A DNA stretch of 64,000 bases from CAJWPI01 sp964635015. Its GTDB lineage: Bacteria > Pseudomonadota > Gammaproteobacteria > Magnimaribacterales > Magnimaribacteraceae. Below, in pieces: positions 1 through 7,496 of this stretch. A model generated the notes under the pieces. The model was not told the DNA's origin. It ran no database searches and saw only the letters and a program-made list of their open reading frames with translations. Positions within the stretch are counted from its first letter, which is position 1, and every line of letters begins with the position of its first letter. The translations under genes were made by a program, and so were the position numbers. The stretch lies in NCBI GenBank assembly GCA_964635015.1, contig CAZWMS010000002.1:11726-75725 (forward strand), written 5' to 3'.

Positions 1-187
1 CTTCATTCAAAACCAGGCAGATTAGTCCCCTTGCATGAGTAGCCATAAAATTAATAGATTCAGAGCTCACCTTTTCAGCTGCTAAAACTAGATCTCCTTC
101 ATTCTCTCTATCCTCGTCATCAGTTAATATGACCATTTTTCCTTTGGAGATATCAGAAATTAATTCTTGTATAGAGTTTAGTTTCAT
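1..187 (-). CDS. ribB: 3,4-dihydroxy-2-butanone 4-phosphate synthase, N-terminal part (cut by window edge)
   Basis: Translating the reverse strand from the ATG at 187 gives about 62 residues starting MKLNSIQELI, with the RibB signature DDEDRENEGDL near residues 23-33. This acidic loop binds the metal and ribulose 5-phosphate. RibB makes the four-carbon unit of riboflavin. The rest of the gene lies beyond the left edge, so it cannot be told whether it is RibB alone or a RibBA fusion. A stand-alone GTP cyclohydrolase II gene (ribA) at 6903-7496 makes plain RibB plausible. The start lies 3 bases after the ribD stop, so the two are almost certainly co-transcribed. Family identification is firm and domain extent unknown. 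Confidence 0.9.
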   Translation of the reverse strand, partial: MKLNSIQELISDISKGKMVILTDDEDRENEGDLVLAAEKVSSESINFMATHARGLICLVLNE

Positions 188-190
188 TTT

Positions 191-1294
191 TTATCTGTAA
201 GAAATCTCTGCTTTCAATTTTAGATCTTTTCCTATTTCTTTGATATCTAAAATATTAAGGTCAATTGTACCTATTGAGTTTTTTAATTTAATAAAATTTA
301 ATTTTTCTTTACCTAAAAGTTTTGGTGAGAAGTAAATCACAAGTTCATCTATCAGTTTTTCTTTAACTAAAGAACTTACTAGTTTTGGTCCTGATTCTAC
401 TAGAATATAGTTTATTTCCTTTTTGACTAAACATTTCATTACTTCTTTCAGTGAGATTTGACCATTTTTTTCTTTTATTTTTATTAGCTCAACTGAAGGG
501 CTAGAATAGTCTGTTCTCTTTGTATCTTTATGGAAGACAAGTGTAGGAAGCCTGTCTTGTAAAACATTTTCTGTACCTTTTAGACTAAGCTTACTATCAA
601 GGATACCTCTAATTGGTTGGAAGTAAGTATTAGTTTGATTTTCATTTTCAATTTGAATTCTTACATTTAATCTTGGATTATCATTAAGGACAGTCCCTAT
701 TCCAGTTAAGATTACATCGGATTTAGCTCTCATTCTTTGAACATCAACTCTAGATTCTTTTGAACTTATCCACTTACTCTCTCCATTGCTTAAGGCAATT
801 CCTCCATCTAATGAGCAGGCTAATTTACAGGTTATGTAAGGTCTTTTTTTATTTATCCTAGAAAAGAATCCTTTATTTAGATTTTCAGAAACTTTATTCA
901 AAATTCCTGACTTTATTTCTATACCTGAATTTAAAAGCTCTTCAACTCCATTTTGGGTTGGGTCCTCATTGGCTATAAAGATTTTTTTAATTCCTGATTC
1001 AATGATGGCTTTAGTACAGGGAGGAGTTCTCCCTTTTTTTGAACATGGTTCTAGATTTATGAAAGCAGTGCTGCCGTTTAATTTCTCTTTCGCTGAAGTT
1101 CCATATCTTTCTTTGACATTATTAATAGCCATTGTTTCAGCGTGTTTATCACCAGGTTTAATATGCCAACCTTCCCCAAGAATACTGTCATTTTTTACAA
1201 TTACGCAACCTACCATTGGATTTGGACTTGCTGTGTAAATTCCTTTTTCAGCAAGTTTTAGAGCATGCATCATATGCTCTTTTTCACTAGTCAT
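191..1294 (-). CDS. ribD: Bifunctional riboflavin deaminase/reductase RibD
   Basis: The 367-residue protein matches the usual RibD length. Residues 1 to about 145 form the cytidine-deaminase-like domain that deaminates the diaminopyrimidine product of RibA; zinc ligands are H51 (with E53 in HAE), C84 and C93. Residues from about 150 on form the DHFR-like reductase that reduces the ribosyl group with NADPH, beginning with the KLACSLDGGIA motif. One oddity: the usual EPCSH is EPCSK here (K86), so a normally conserved histidine beside the zinc site is lost. The gene follows nrdR by 2 bases and precedes ribB by 3 bases. No riboflavin synthase (ribE) lies between ribD and ribB, where many gammaproteobacteria have it. 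Confidence 0.95.
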   Translation of the reverse strand: MTSEKEHMMHALKLAEKGIYTASPNPMVGCVIVKNDSILGEGWHIKPGDKHAETMAINNVKERYGTSAKEKLNGSTAFINLEPCSKKGRTPPCTKAIIESGIKKIFIANEDPTQNGVEELLNSGIEIKSGILNKVSENLNKGFFSRINKKRPYITCKLACSLDGGIALSNGESKWISSKESRVDVQRMRAKSDVILTGIGTVLNDNPRLNVRIQIENENQTNTYFQPIRGILDSKLSLKGTENVLQDRLPTLVFHKDTKRTDYSSPSVELIKIKEKNGQISLKEVMKCLVKKEINYILVESGPKLVSSLVKEKLIDELVIYFSPKLLGKEKLNFIKLKNSIGTIDLNILDIKEIGKDLKLKAEISYR

Positions 1295-1296
1295 TT

Positions 1297-1752
1297 CTAG
1301 TCTTCAGAGAGCTTTTTTACTTCTTCACTAAAATCAGTTATATCTTCAAATCTTCTGTAGACTGAAGAAAATCTTATAAAGGCTACTTCATCTACTTTTC
1401 TTAGATTTTTCATAACTGCTTCACCAATGAGTCTTGAAGGGACTTCCCTTTCTCCTGAGACCCTAATATCTTTTTTTATATTTTCTATTAACTTTTCAAT
1501 TTCTTCTTCACCCACAGGTCTTTTTTCTAAAGCCCTGTAAATACCTTCTCTTAATTTTTGTTCATTAAAAGGTTCTCTCATGTTGTCCTTTTGTTTTATA
1601 ACCTTTGGCATTAACAACTCTGCTGTTTCAAAGGTAGTAAATCTCTCTCCACATTCTGTACATTCCCTTCTTCTTCTTGTTTGGAGTCCTTCAGAAATTA
1701 ATCTGGAATCTATAACTTTTGTGTCTGAGTAAGTACAGTATGGGCAGTGCAT
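1297..1752 (-). CDS. nrdR: Transcriptional repressor NrdR
   Basis: 151 residues, the normal size for NrdR, which represses ribonucleotide reductase genes in response to ATP/dATP. An N-terminal zinc ribbon uses C3, C6, C31 and C34, followed by an ATP-cone domain from about residue 49. The basic stretch RRRRE before the second cysteine pair is typical. It lies 7 bases after glyA and 2 bases before ribD. The glyA-nrdR-ribD order is conserved in many gammaproteobacteria, so this is a housekeeping context. No NrdR boxes or nrd genes were seen in this window, so its targets are elsewhere. Confidence 0.96.
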   Translation of the reverse strand: MHCPYCTYSDTKVIDSRLISEGLQTRRRRECTECGERFTTFETAELLMPKVIKQKDNMREPFNEQKLREGIYRALEKRPVGEEEIEKLIENIKKDIRVSGEREVPSRLIGEAVMKNLRKVDEVAFIRFSSVYRRFEDITDFSEEVKKLSED

Positions 1753-1759
1753 ATTCTTT

Positions 1760-3016
1760 TTAAAGCCTATAAACAGGGAAATTAGAACACAAATCTTGAA
1801 CCTGTTTTTTAGTTTTATCTATTATATCTCTATTATTTATATCTTCGAGTATGTTACAAATCCATGAGGCAACTAGAGAAACTTCTTCTTCTTTAAATCC
1901 CCTAGTAGTAACAGCAGGTGTTCCTATTCTTAGTCCGCTTGTAACAAAACGAGATTGAGGGTCATTAGGAACAGCATTTTTATTTAAAGTTATATTAGCT
2001 TTCCCTAATTTTTCCTCTACCACTTTACCAGTAATATTCTTATTAATTAGATCTACAAGAAACATATGATTTTTTGTTCCTTTAGAAACAATATTAACCC
2101 CTCTTTCCTGAAAGACCTGACTCATAGTATTAGCATTTTTTAATACTTGATTTTGATACAACTTAAATTCAGGCTCTAATGCCTCCTTAAAACAAACTGC
2201 TTTTGCAGCTATTGCATGCATTAAAGGTCCTCCTTGAGATCCAGGTATTACTGACGAATTTAGTTTCTGTTGTATTTCTTCATTTTGTTTGGCCAATATT
2301 AAACCACCTCTTGGACCCCTTAAAGTTTTATGAGTAGTTGTTGTAACCACATCTGCAAAGGGAAGGGGTGTTGGGTAGAGGTTGACAGCAACAAGCCCGG
2401 CTACATGAGCCATATCTACAAGTAAATAGGCACCTACATCATCAGCAATTATTCTAAATTTTTCCCAATTAACTATTCCAGAAAAGGCAGAAAAGCCTGC
2501 AATAATAAGTTTTGGTTTATGTTCTTTTGCTAAAGATTTAACTTCTTCATAGTCTATATCTCCTGAATTTTCATCTAATCCATATTGAAAGGCTTTGTAG
2601 GTTTTTCCTGAAAAGTTAACACTTGTTCCATGACTCAAATGACCTCCATGGTCAAGGCTCATTCCGAGAATTGTATCTCCAGGCTCACATAAAGCTAAAT
2701 AAACAGCAAGATTTGCACTAGATCCTGAATGAGGCTGAACATTAGCAAAGTCTGCTTTAAAAAGTTCTTTTGCTCTTTCAATGGCAAGGCTTTCAGCAAT
2801 ATCTACGAATTCACATCCTCCGTAATACCTTTTTCCTGGATATCCTTCAGCATATTTGTTTGTTAAAACAGAGCCCTGAGCCTCAAGAACCCTTCTAGAA
2901 GCATAATTTTCTGAAGCTATTAATTCAATGTGTTCTTCTTGTCTTTTCAACTCACCAGCAATAGATTGCCAAAGGTCAGGATCAAAATCCTCAATTGACG
3001 AATTATTTATGTTCAT
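1760..3016 (-). CDS. glyA: Serine hydroxymethyltransferase
   Basis: 418 residues, full length for bacterial GlyA. It converts serine and tetrahydrofolate to glycine and 5,10-methylene-THF, the main cellular source of one-carbon units. The PLP-binding lysine is K230 in TTTTHKTLRGPRGG. The DMAHVAGL motif (201-208) stacks on the cofactor and ASENYAS sits near residues 34-40. It is the first gene of the leftward glyA-nrdR-ribD-ribB run. A TATAAT-like element lies about 55 bases upstream, inside the nth-glyA gap. No strong Shine-Dalgarno is visible before the ATG. Confidence 0.97.
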   Translation of the reverse strand: MNINNSSIEDFDPDLWQSIAGELKRQEEHIELIASENYASRRVLEAQGSVLTNKYAEGYPGKRYYGGCEFVDIAESLAIERAKELFKADFANVQPHSGSSANLAVYLALCEPGDTILGMSLDHGGHLSHGTSVNFSGKTYKAFQYGLDENSGDIDYEEVKSLAKEHKPKLIIAGFSAFSGIVNWEKFRIIADDVGAYLLVDMAHVAGLVAVNLYPTPLPFADVVTTTTHKTLRGPRGGLILAKQNEEIQQKLNSSVIPGSQGGPLMHAIAAKAVCFKEALEPEFKLYQNQVLKNANTMSQVFQERGVNIVSKGTKNHMFLVDLINKNITGKVVEEKLGKANITLNKNAVPNDPQSRFVTSGLRIGTPAVTTRGFKEEEVSLVASWICNILEDINNRDIIDKTKKQVQDLCSNFPVYRL

Positions 3017-3068
3017 ATATTTATTTTGTTAATGATTAAACTAGGAATATTAAATTAGATTTAAGGGA

Positions 3069-3105
3069 ATTATACTCGACCCCAAAAACTAAATATCTAG
3101 ATATT
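3069..3105 (-). promoter_or_regulatory. Candidate glyA promoter region with a 14-bp palindrome
   Basis: On the reverse strand a perfect TATAAT lies at 3074-3069, about 53 bases before the glyA ATG. No good -35 hexamer is seen at normal spacing. Just upstream, at 3092-3105, is the perfect palindrome AATATCTAGATATT, which overlaps the nth stop codon. It could be an operator for the glyA-nrdR-ribD run or chance in AT-rich DNA. Confidence 0.35.
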
Positions 3106-3757
3106 AAGATTTTTTTGTCTTTATAGGTTTTTTTCTTTTTGGATTACAGTTCTTACAAATTTGACAATATAATCCATAACATTCTCTTGCTTTACAGTAT
3201 TCTCTGCCATAGAGGATGATCTGGATGTGAAGCTTATTCCATTTTTCTTTGGGAAATATTCTTTTTAGGTCTATTTCTGTTTTTTTTACACTCTTTCCAT
3301 CAGTTAATCTCCAGCGCTGAGCTAGTCTATGAACATGAGTATCTACTGGGAAGGCGGGTATATTAAAACCCTGCCCCATAACAACTGAGGCTGTTTTATG
3401 ACCAACTCCAGGTAAAGATTCTAGTTCTTCAAAGGACTTAGGTACTTTACCAGAAAAATTTTTTAATAAAATTTTGCTCAGATTATATATCGATCGAGAT
3501 TTCTTAGGTGACAGACCACAAGGTTTTATTATCTTCTTAATTTCTTTTACTCCAAGGGAAACCATTTCTTTAGGATTTTTTGCTTTTGAAAAAAGTTTTG
3601 GTGTGACACTATTTACTCTTATATCTGTACATTGTGCAGATAAAATAACTGCTATTAATAGAGTAAATATAGAAGTGTGTTTTAATGGAATAGGTGGTTT
3701 TGGGTAAAGCCTATTAAGAGTTTTAAATATATAATCAGCTCTTTCAAGTTTATTCAT
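3104..3757 (-). CDS. nth: Endonuclease III
   Basis: 217-residue base-excision repair glycosylase/AP lyase for oxidised pyrimidines. The helix-hairpin-helix LPGVGHKTASVV carries catalytic K121, and D139 lies in VDTHVHR; both align with E. coli K120 and D138. The C-terminal iron-sulphur loop is unusual. Cysteines are at 188, 193, 198, 201 and 204, whereas E. coli uses C-x6-C-x2-C-x5-C (187, 194, 197, 203). Positions 188, 198 and 204 match but the second ligand position is glycine (G195), so C193 or C201 would have to serve. The gene lies upstream of glyA in the same direction. Neighbours do not suggest a special role. Confidence 0.94.
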   Translation of the reverse strand: MNKLERADYIFKTLNRLYPKPPIPLKHTSIFTLLIAVILSAQCTDIRVNSVTPKLFSKAKNPKEMVSLGVKEIKKIIKPCGLSPKKSRSIYNLSKILLKNFSGKVPKSFEELESLPGVGHKTASVVMGQGFNIPAFPVDTHVHRLAQRWRLTDGKSVKKTEIDLKRIFPKEKWNKLHIQIILYGREYCKARECYGLYCQICKNCNPKRKKPIKTKKS

Positions 3758-3819
3758 GTTAGTTAAGATTATAGTTATAAACTCGTTGCTTTATTTGTTT
3801 TTCTTTTTAATATTTAAGA

Positions 3820-4119
3820 ATGTTTAAACAAAGAATTTTTAAGTTTTTAATAATTTTGCAAGAGCATCTAAATGAGGAAAAGGACTCCACTAAAGAGATG
3901 TTAAAAGCTTATTATCATTATTTGAATAAAAATGTAACTGAAGATGAACTTAGAACAGCAAATCTTCATTTGAAGAAGATATTACAAGAACTCAATATGG
4001 GCTTGCTAGCCTCATTGCCATTTTCACCCATATCTATTCCATTAATAGCTTTCTTAGCTAAGAAATTAAAGGTTGATATTGTTCCAGATTGGTTTAAAGA
4101 ATCTTCTTTTAAGAAGTAA
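3820..4119 (+). CDS. Small LETM1-like protein, function unknown
   Basis: A 99-residue ORF, divergent from nth and followed by a thiolase. The C-terminal half, around MGLLASLPFSPISIPLIAF and then KKLKVDIVPDWF, resembles the LETM1 ribosome-binding-like domain found in short bacterial proteins: a hydrophobic stretch with prolines, then Lys-rich residues and a VDIVP-type ending. The N-terminal half is charged and helical (LQEHLNEEKDSTKEMLKAYY). There is one possible membrane-associated hydrophobic segment near residues 60-77. No clear Shine-Dalgarno is visible. Family assignment is from remembered motif only. It reads as a real gene because of its amphipathic, protein-like composition and the lack of any overlapping gene. 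Confidence 0.6.
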   Translation: MFKQRIFKFLIILQEHLNEEKDSTKEMLKAYYHYLNKNVTEDELRTANLHLKKILQELNMGLLASLPFSPISIPLIAFLAKKLKVDIVPDWFKESSFKK

Positions 4120-4205
4120 TTATTCATATTTCTTGCTTATTCTGTTTTCCTAACCTAACATCTTTTGCCCAATCAAAAAATTAAATAACCTTAAGGGAGA
4201 GAAAT

Positions 4206-5399
4206 ATGCCTAATGCAGTAATAATTGATAGTGTAAGAACTGGTTTAGCCAAATCTTTTAGGGGGGGTTTTAACATAACTCGTGCAGATGACATGACTGC
4301 TCACATTGTTGATGCCATGATGGAAAGAAATCCACAGGTAGATAGCTCTTTAGTTGAAGATATATATTTAGGTTGTGGTAACCCAGAAGGGCCCCAAGGA
4401 CACAATATTGCTAGAAACGTAGCAGTACTGTCTAAACTGCCAATAGAGACTGGAGGTGTTACAGTAAATAGATATTGTTCTTCAGGTTTACAAACAGTTG
4501 CTATGGCAGCTACTCAAGTTCAAAGTGGTTTTGCTGATTGTTTAATTGCAGGCGGAGTTGAATCAATAAGTACTGTTCAAGGAAATACAAACACCCACAT
4601 GTTTGTAAACGAAAAAATAGCTGAAACAGTTCCGGGTATTTATCATGCTATGGGGACAACAGCTGAAAAAGTAGCTAAAACTTACAAAGTTACTAGAGAG
4701 TCTCAAGATGAATACTCGCTTTCTAGTCAACAAAAAACCTCACAAGCACAAGAACAGGGTTTGTTTGATGATGAAATCATACCAATGAAAACCAGGATGT
4801 TACTTAAGAACAAAGAAACTGGGGCTGAAAAGGAAGTCGATGAAGTGGTAGATAGGGATACTTGCAATAGACCTGAGACAACTTTAGAGGGTTTAGCAAG
4901 TCTTAACCCTGTCTTTGATCCAGAGAATGGTAGTGTTACTGCTGGAAATTCTTCTCAACTATCTGATGGAGCCTCAGTTACTCTTGTTATGAATGAAGAT
5001 AAGGCAAAAGAACTAGGACTTAAGCCTTTATCTTTTTTTAAAGGATTCACTGTGGTGGGGTGTCAACCAGATGAAATGGGTATAGGCCCAGTATTTTCTA
5101 TTCCTAAACTTTTAAAGTCTGCTGGGTTAAAGATAGAGGATATAGATTTATGGGAACTTAATGAAGCTTTTGCATCTCAAGTTGTATATATAAGGGATAA
5201 ACTAAACCTTCCTTCAGAGAAACTAAACGTTAATGGAGGGTCTATTTCTATTGGTCATCCTTTTGGTATGACTGGATCTAGGCAAGTGGGTCATTTATCT
5301 AGAGAATTAAGGCGCAGAGGCGGTAAGTACGGAGTAGTTACCATGTGTGTTGGTGGAGGAATGGGTGCTGCAGGTTTATTTGAAGCAATTCCAGAGTGA
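4206..5399 (+). CDS. Thiolase (acetyl-CoA C-acyltransferase family)
   Basis: 397 residues, the usual thiolase length. The enzyme cleaves or forms 3-ketoacyl-CoA. The nucleophile is C91 in NRYCSSGLQ. The GHPFGMTGSR block near the C-terminus gives the active-site histidine, and CVGGGMGAAG holds the second catalytic cysteine. The NEAFASQ motif is also present. No 3-hydroxyacyl-CoA dehydrogenase partner (fadB/fadJ) is adjacent, so it cannot be said whether it serves beta-oxidation or biosynthesis. A strong Shine-Dalgarno, AAGGGAGA, lies 5 bases before the ATG, the best in this part of the window, which suggests good expression. thiL follows after 7 bases. Confidence 0.92.
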   Translation: MPNAVIIDSVRTGLAKSFRGGFNITRADDMTAHIVDAMMERNPQVDSSLVEDIYLGCGNPEGPQGHNIARNVAVLSKLPIETGGVTVNRYCSSGLQTVAMAATQVQSGFADCLIAGGVESISTVQGNTNTHMFVNEKIAETVPGIYHAMGTTAEKVAKTYKVTRESQDEYSLSSQQKTSQAQEQGLFDDEIIPMKTRMLLKNKETGAEKEVDEVVDRDTCNRPETTLEGLASLNPVFDPENGSVTAGNSSQLSDGASVTLVMNEDKAKELGLKPLSFFKGFTVVGCQPDEMGIGPVFSIPKLLKSAGLKIEDIDLWELNEAFASQVVYIRDKLNLPSEKLNVNGGSISIGHPFGMTGSRQVGHLSRELRRRGGKYGVVTMCVGGGMGAAGLFEAIPE

Positions 5400-5406
5400 A
5401 TAAATC

Positions 5407-6360
5407 TTGCTTAAAAGCCAAGACAAAGAGAATGAATTTACAGTAATTAGAGACTATTTCTCAGGTATAGGTTTAGATTACTTAACAGACCAAGGCATAA
5501 AGCTTTCTGTAGGAGATGATGCTTCTGTAATAAAAGTACCTCCAACCAAAGAACAAGTTGTATCTGTAGACACTTCTATAGAGGGAGTGCACTTCCCAAA
5601 ATCTATGAAGGCAGAAGATATTGCCTATAGGTCTGTTGCAGTAGCTTTAAGTGATTTGGCTGCTTGCGGAGCTTCACCTGCCTGGTTTACTTTAGCAATT
5701 TCTTTGAAGGAAATTAATCACAAATGGCTGAGTAATTTTAAAAAAGGATTACAAGATATTTCAAAGGAATTTGCCTTCCCTCTTATAGGAGGCGATACAA
5801 CCAAGGGGAATTTATGTATTACAGTGCAAGTTGCCGGATATGTTGATATTGGGAAAACAATTACCAGGTCAGGGGCAAAGATAGGTGATTTAATCTATGT
5901 TACTGGTACTGTAGGAGACGCATCGTTAGGTTTAAGGGCCTTTAATGAGGGTTCTTCAAAATTTTCAGAGTATGTTAAGAAGTTTTCAAGACCAAAGGCA
6001 AGGATAGGAGTTGGAGAAAAACTCCTTAAAGTAGCTAGTTCCTCTATAGATATTTCAGATGGTTTAATTCAGGACTTGAATCAAATTTGCTTGGTTAATG
6101 GAGTGGGTGCAAATGTGTTTCTAAAAAAGATTCCATCAAATGTTTCCAACTCCGAATTAGCTAATTTAATTAATTCTGGAGATGATTATGAAATCTGTTT
6201 TACTGCACAAGAATCCTTTCAAGATAGTATAGATCTAATATCTAGGGATTTGGGTGTTTCAATAAAATGTATAGGGGAGATTATTGAAGGAAAGGGCGTC
6301 AAAGTGATTTCTGAAAGCCTTAATCCTATCCAAGTAAAATCAGGGTATAAGCATTTTTAA
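5407..6360 (+). CDS. thiL: Thiamine-monophosphate kinase
   Basis: 317 residues. ThiL phosphorylates thiamine monophosphate to the active cofactor. The GDDA motif (36-39), SVDTSIEGVHF (53-63), SDLAACGASP and GGDTTKG motifs are those of the PurM-like kinase fold. The start must be TTG at 5407 or something unusual: an in-frame TAA lies two codons upstream, and no in-frame ATG or GTG occurs before the conserved EFTVIRDYF segment that aligns with the N-terminus of E. coli ThiL. It is followed after 5 bases by pgpA, the common thiL-pgpA pairing. Together with dxs (TPP-dependent) this is a conserved vitamin neighbourhood. Confidence 0.93.
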   Translation: MLKSQDKENEFTVIRDYFSGIGLDYLTDQGIKLSVGDDASVIKVPPTKEQVVSVDTSIEGVHFPKSMKAEDIAYRSVAVALSDLAACGASPAWFTLAISLKEINHKWLSNFKKGLQDISKEFAFPLIGGDTTKGNLCITVQVAGYVDIGKTITRSGAKIGDLIYVTGTVGDASLGLRAFNEGSSKFSEYVKKFSRPKARIGVGEKLLKVASSSIDISDGLIQDLNQICLVNGVGANVFLKKIPSNVSNSELANLINSGDDYEICFTAQESFQDSIDLISRDLGVSIKCIGEIIEGKGVKVISESLNPIQVKSGYKHF

Positions 6361-6365
6361 ATTAA

Positions 6366-6854
6366 ATGAAGAAGAATTTAGATTTTAGAAACCCTCTTAC
6401 CTTCATTTCAACAGGATTTGGATTAGGTTTGTTTCCTGTAGTCCCTGGAACAGTTAGTAGTTTTTTTGCTGCTATTTTTTATTTATTTTTCTTTGACCCC
6501 TTTATTTCTAACTTTTATTACCTCTTGCTTTTTATTTGTTTTATTTTACTTAGTCTAGTTTTAGGAATCCTAATTTACCCTTTAACAACAAATTCGGATA
6601 AAGATCCCCCTTACTTTGTTTGGGATGAGTTTATAGGAATGTGGATTGCCTGTTTGCCAGTTAGCTTTACTTCAAACAGTTTCATATTTCTAATTTACTC
6701 TTTTGTTCTATTTAGATTATTTGATATATGGAAGCCATGGATTATTCAATATTTTAATAAAATGGAAAATGGCATAGGTGTAATGATGGATGATGTATTT
6801 GCGGGATTATTCTCTTGTTTCTTTGTATCACTAACTATTTATATTCTCTCCTGA
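6366..6854 (+). CDS. pgpA: Phosphatidylglycerophosphatase A
   Basis: 162-residue inner-membrane enzyme that dephosphorylates phosphatidylglycerol phosphate. Conserved features are FGLGLFPVVPGTVSS near residues 18-32, the WDEFIGMW motif (86-93) and the late acidic pair D142-D143 in MMDDVFAG. Hydrophobic segments at about 32-42, 50-72 and 97-118, plus the C-terminus, fit the family's four membrane spans. It directly follows thiL as in E. coli. PgsA, which makes its substrate, is encoded at 43.3 kb in the same window. Confidence 0.92.
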   Translation: MKKNLDFRNPLTFISTGFGLGLFPVVPGTVSSFFAAIFYLFFFDPFISNFYYLLLFICFILLSLVLGILIYPLTTNSDKDPPYFVWDEFIGMWIACLPVSFTSNSFIFLIYSFVLFRLFDIWKPWIIQYFNKMENGIGVMMDDVFAGLFSCFFVSLTIYILS

Positions 6855-6902
6855 GATTGATAAGAAAATATACTGTAAAATACTGGTATTAAGGAAAATG
6901 TA

Positions 6903-7496
6903 TTGACTATAAAATTTATAGCCAAAGCTAAATTGCCCACTAATTGGGCTGACTTCAAGGTCTTAGCTTTTAAGGACATGTCAACAGAAGAAGAACATCT
7001 AGTTCTCTCATTAGGCGAAGACCATAAATCTCCATTGTTAAGAATCCATTCTCAATGTTTAACTGGGGATGCTCTTTTTAGCTTGAGATGTGATTGTGGA
7101 CCGCAATTAGAATTAGCTTTAAAGATGATAAGCCAAGAGGGAGGTGGTTTTTTAATTTACATGGCCCAAGAAGGAAGGGGCATAGGGTTGGGGAATAAAA
7201 TAAAAGCTTATGAGCTTCAGGATAAGGAGGGAATCAATACAGTTGAAGCAAATGAAAGATTGGGTTTTGAAGCTGATCAAAGGGATTATTCTATATGTGG
7301 GAAAATATTATCCACCTTAAAAGTTTCTTCAGTAAGATTAATGACTAACAATCCATCAAAAGTTGAAGGACTAGAATCATCAGGAATTAAAGTAGAAAAA
7401 AGAATTCCTTTGACCATAACTCCATCAGAACACAACAAAGAATATCTGTTAGTTAAGGAAGCTTCAATGGGCCATCTTTTTAAAAATAATACCTAA
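6903..7496 (+). CDS. ribA: GTP cyclohydrolase II
   Basis: 197 residues, equal to stand-alone E. coli RibA (196). It opens GTP to the diaminopyrimidine that starts riboflavin synthesis. Zinc ligands are C52, C63 and C65 in HSQCLTGDALFSLRCDCG. QEGRGIGLGNKIKAYELQD carries the catalytic arginine and tyrosine, and TNNPSKVEGL is also conserved. The start is TTG at 6903 with an AAGGA Shine-Dalgarno seven bases upstream. The nearby ATG at 6898 runs into a stop after two codons and overlaps the true start. The 3' end overlaps the end of dxs by four bases, tail to tail. Confidence 0.95.
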   Translation: MTIKFIAKAKLPTNWADFKVLAFKDMSTEEEHLVLSLGEDHKSPLLRIHSQCLTGDALFSLRCDCGPQLELALKMISQEGGGFLIYMAQEGRGIGLGNKIKAYELQDKEGINTVEANERLGFEADQRDYSICGKILSTLKVSSVRLMTNNPSKVEGLESSGIKVEKRIPLTITPSEHNKEYLLVKEASMGHLFKNNT

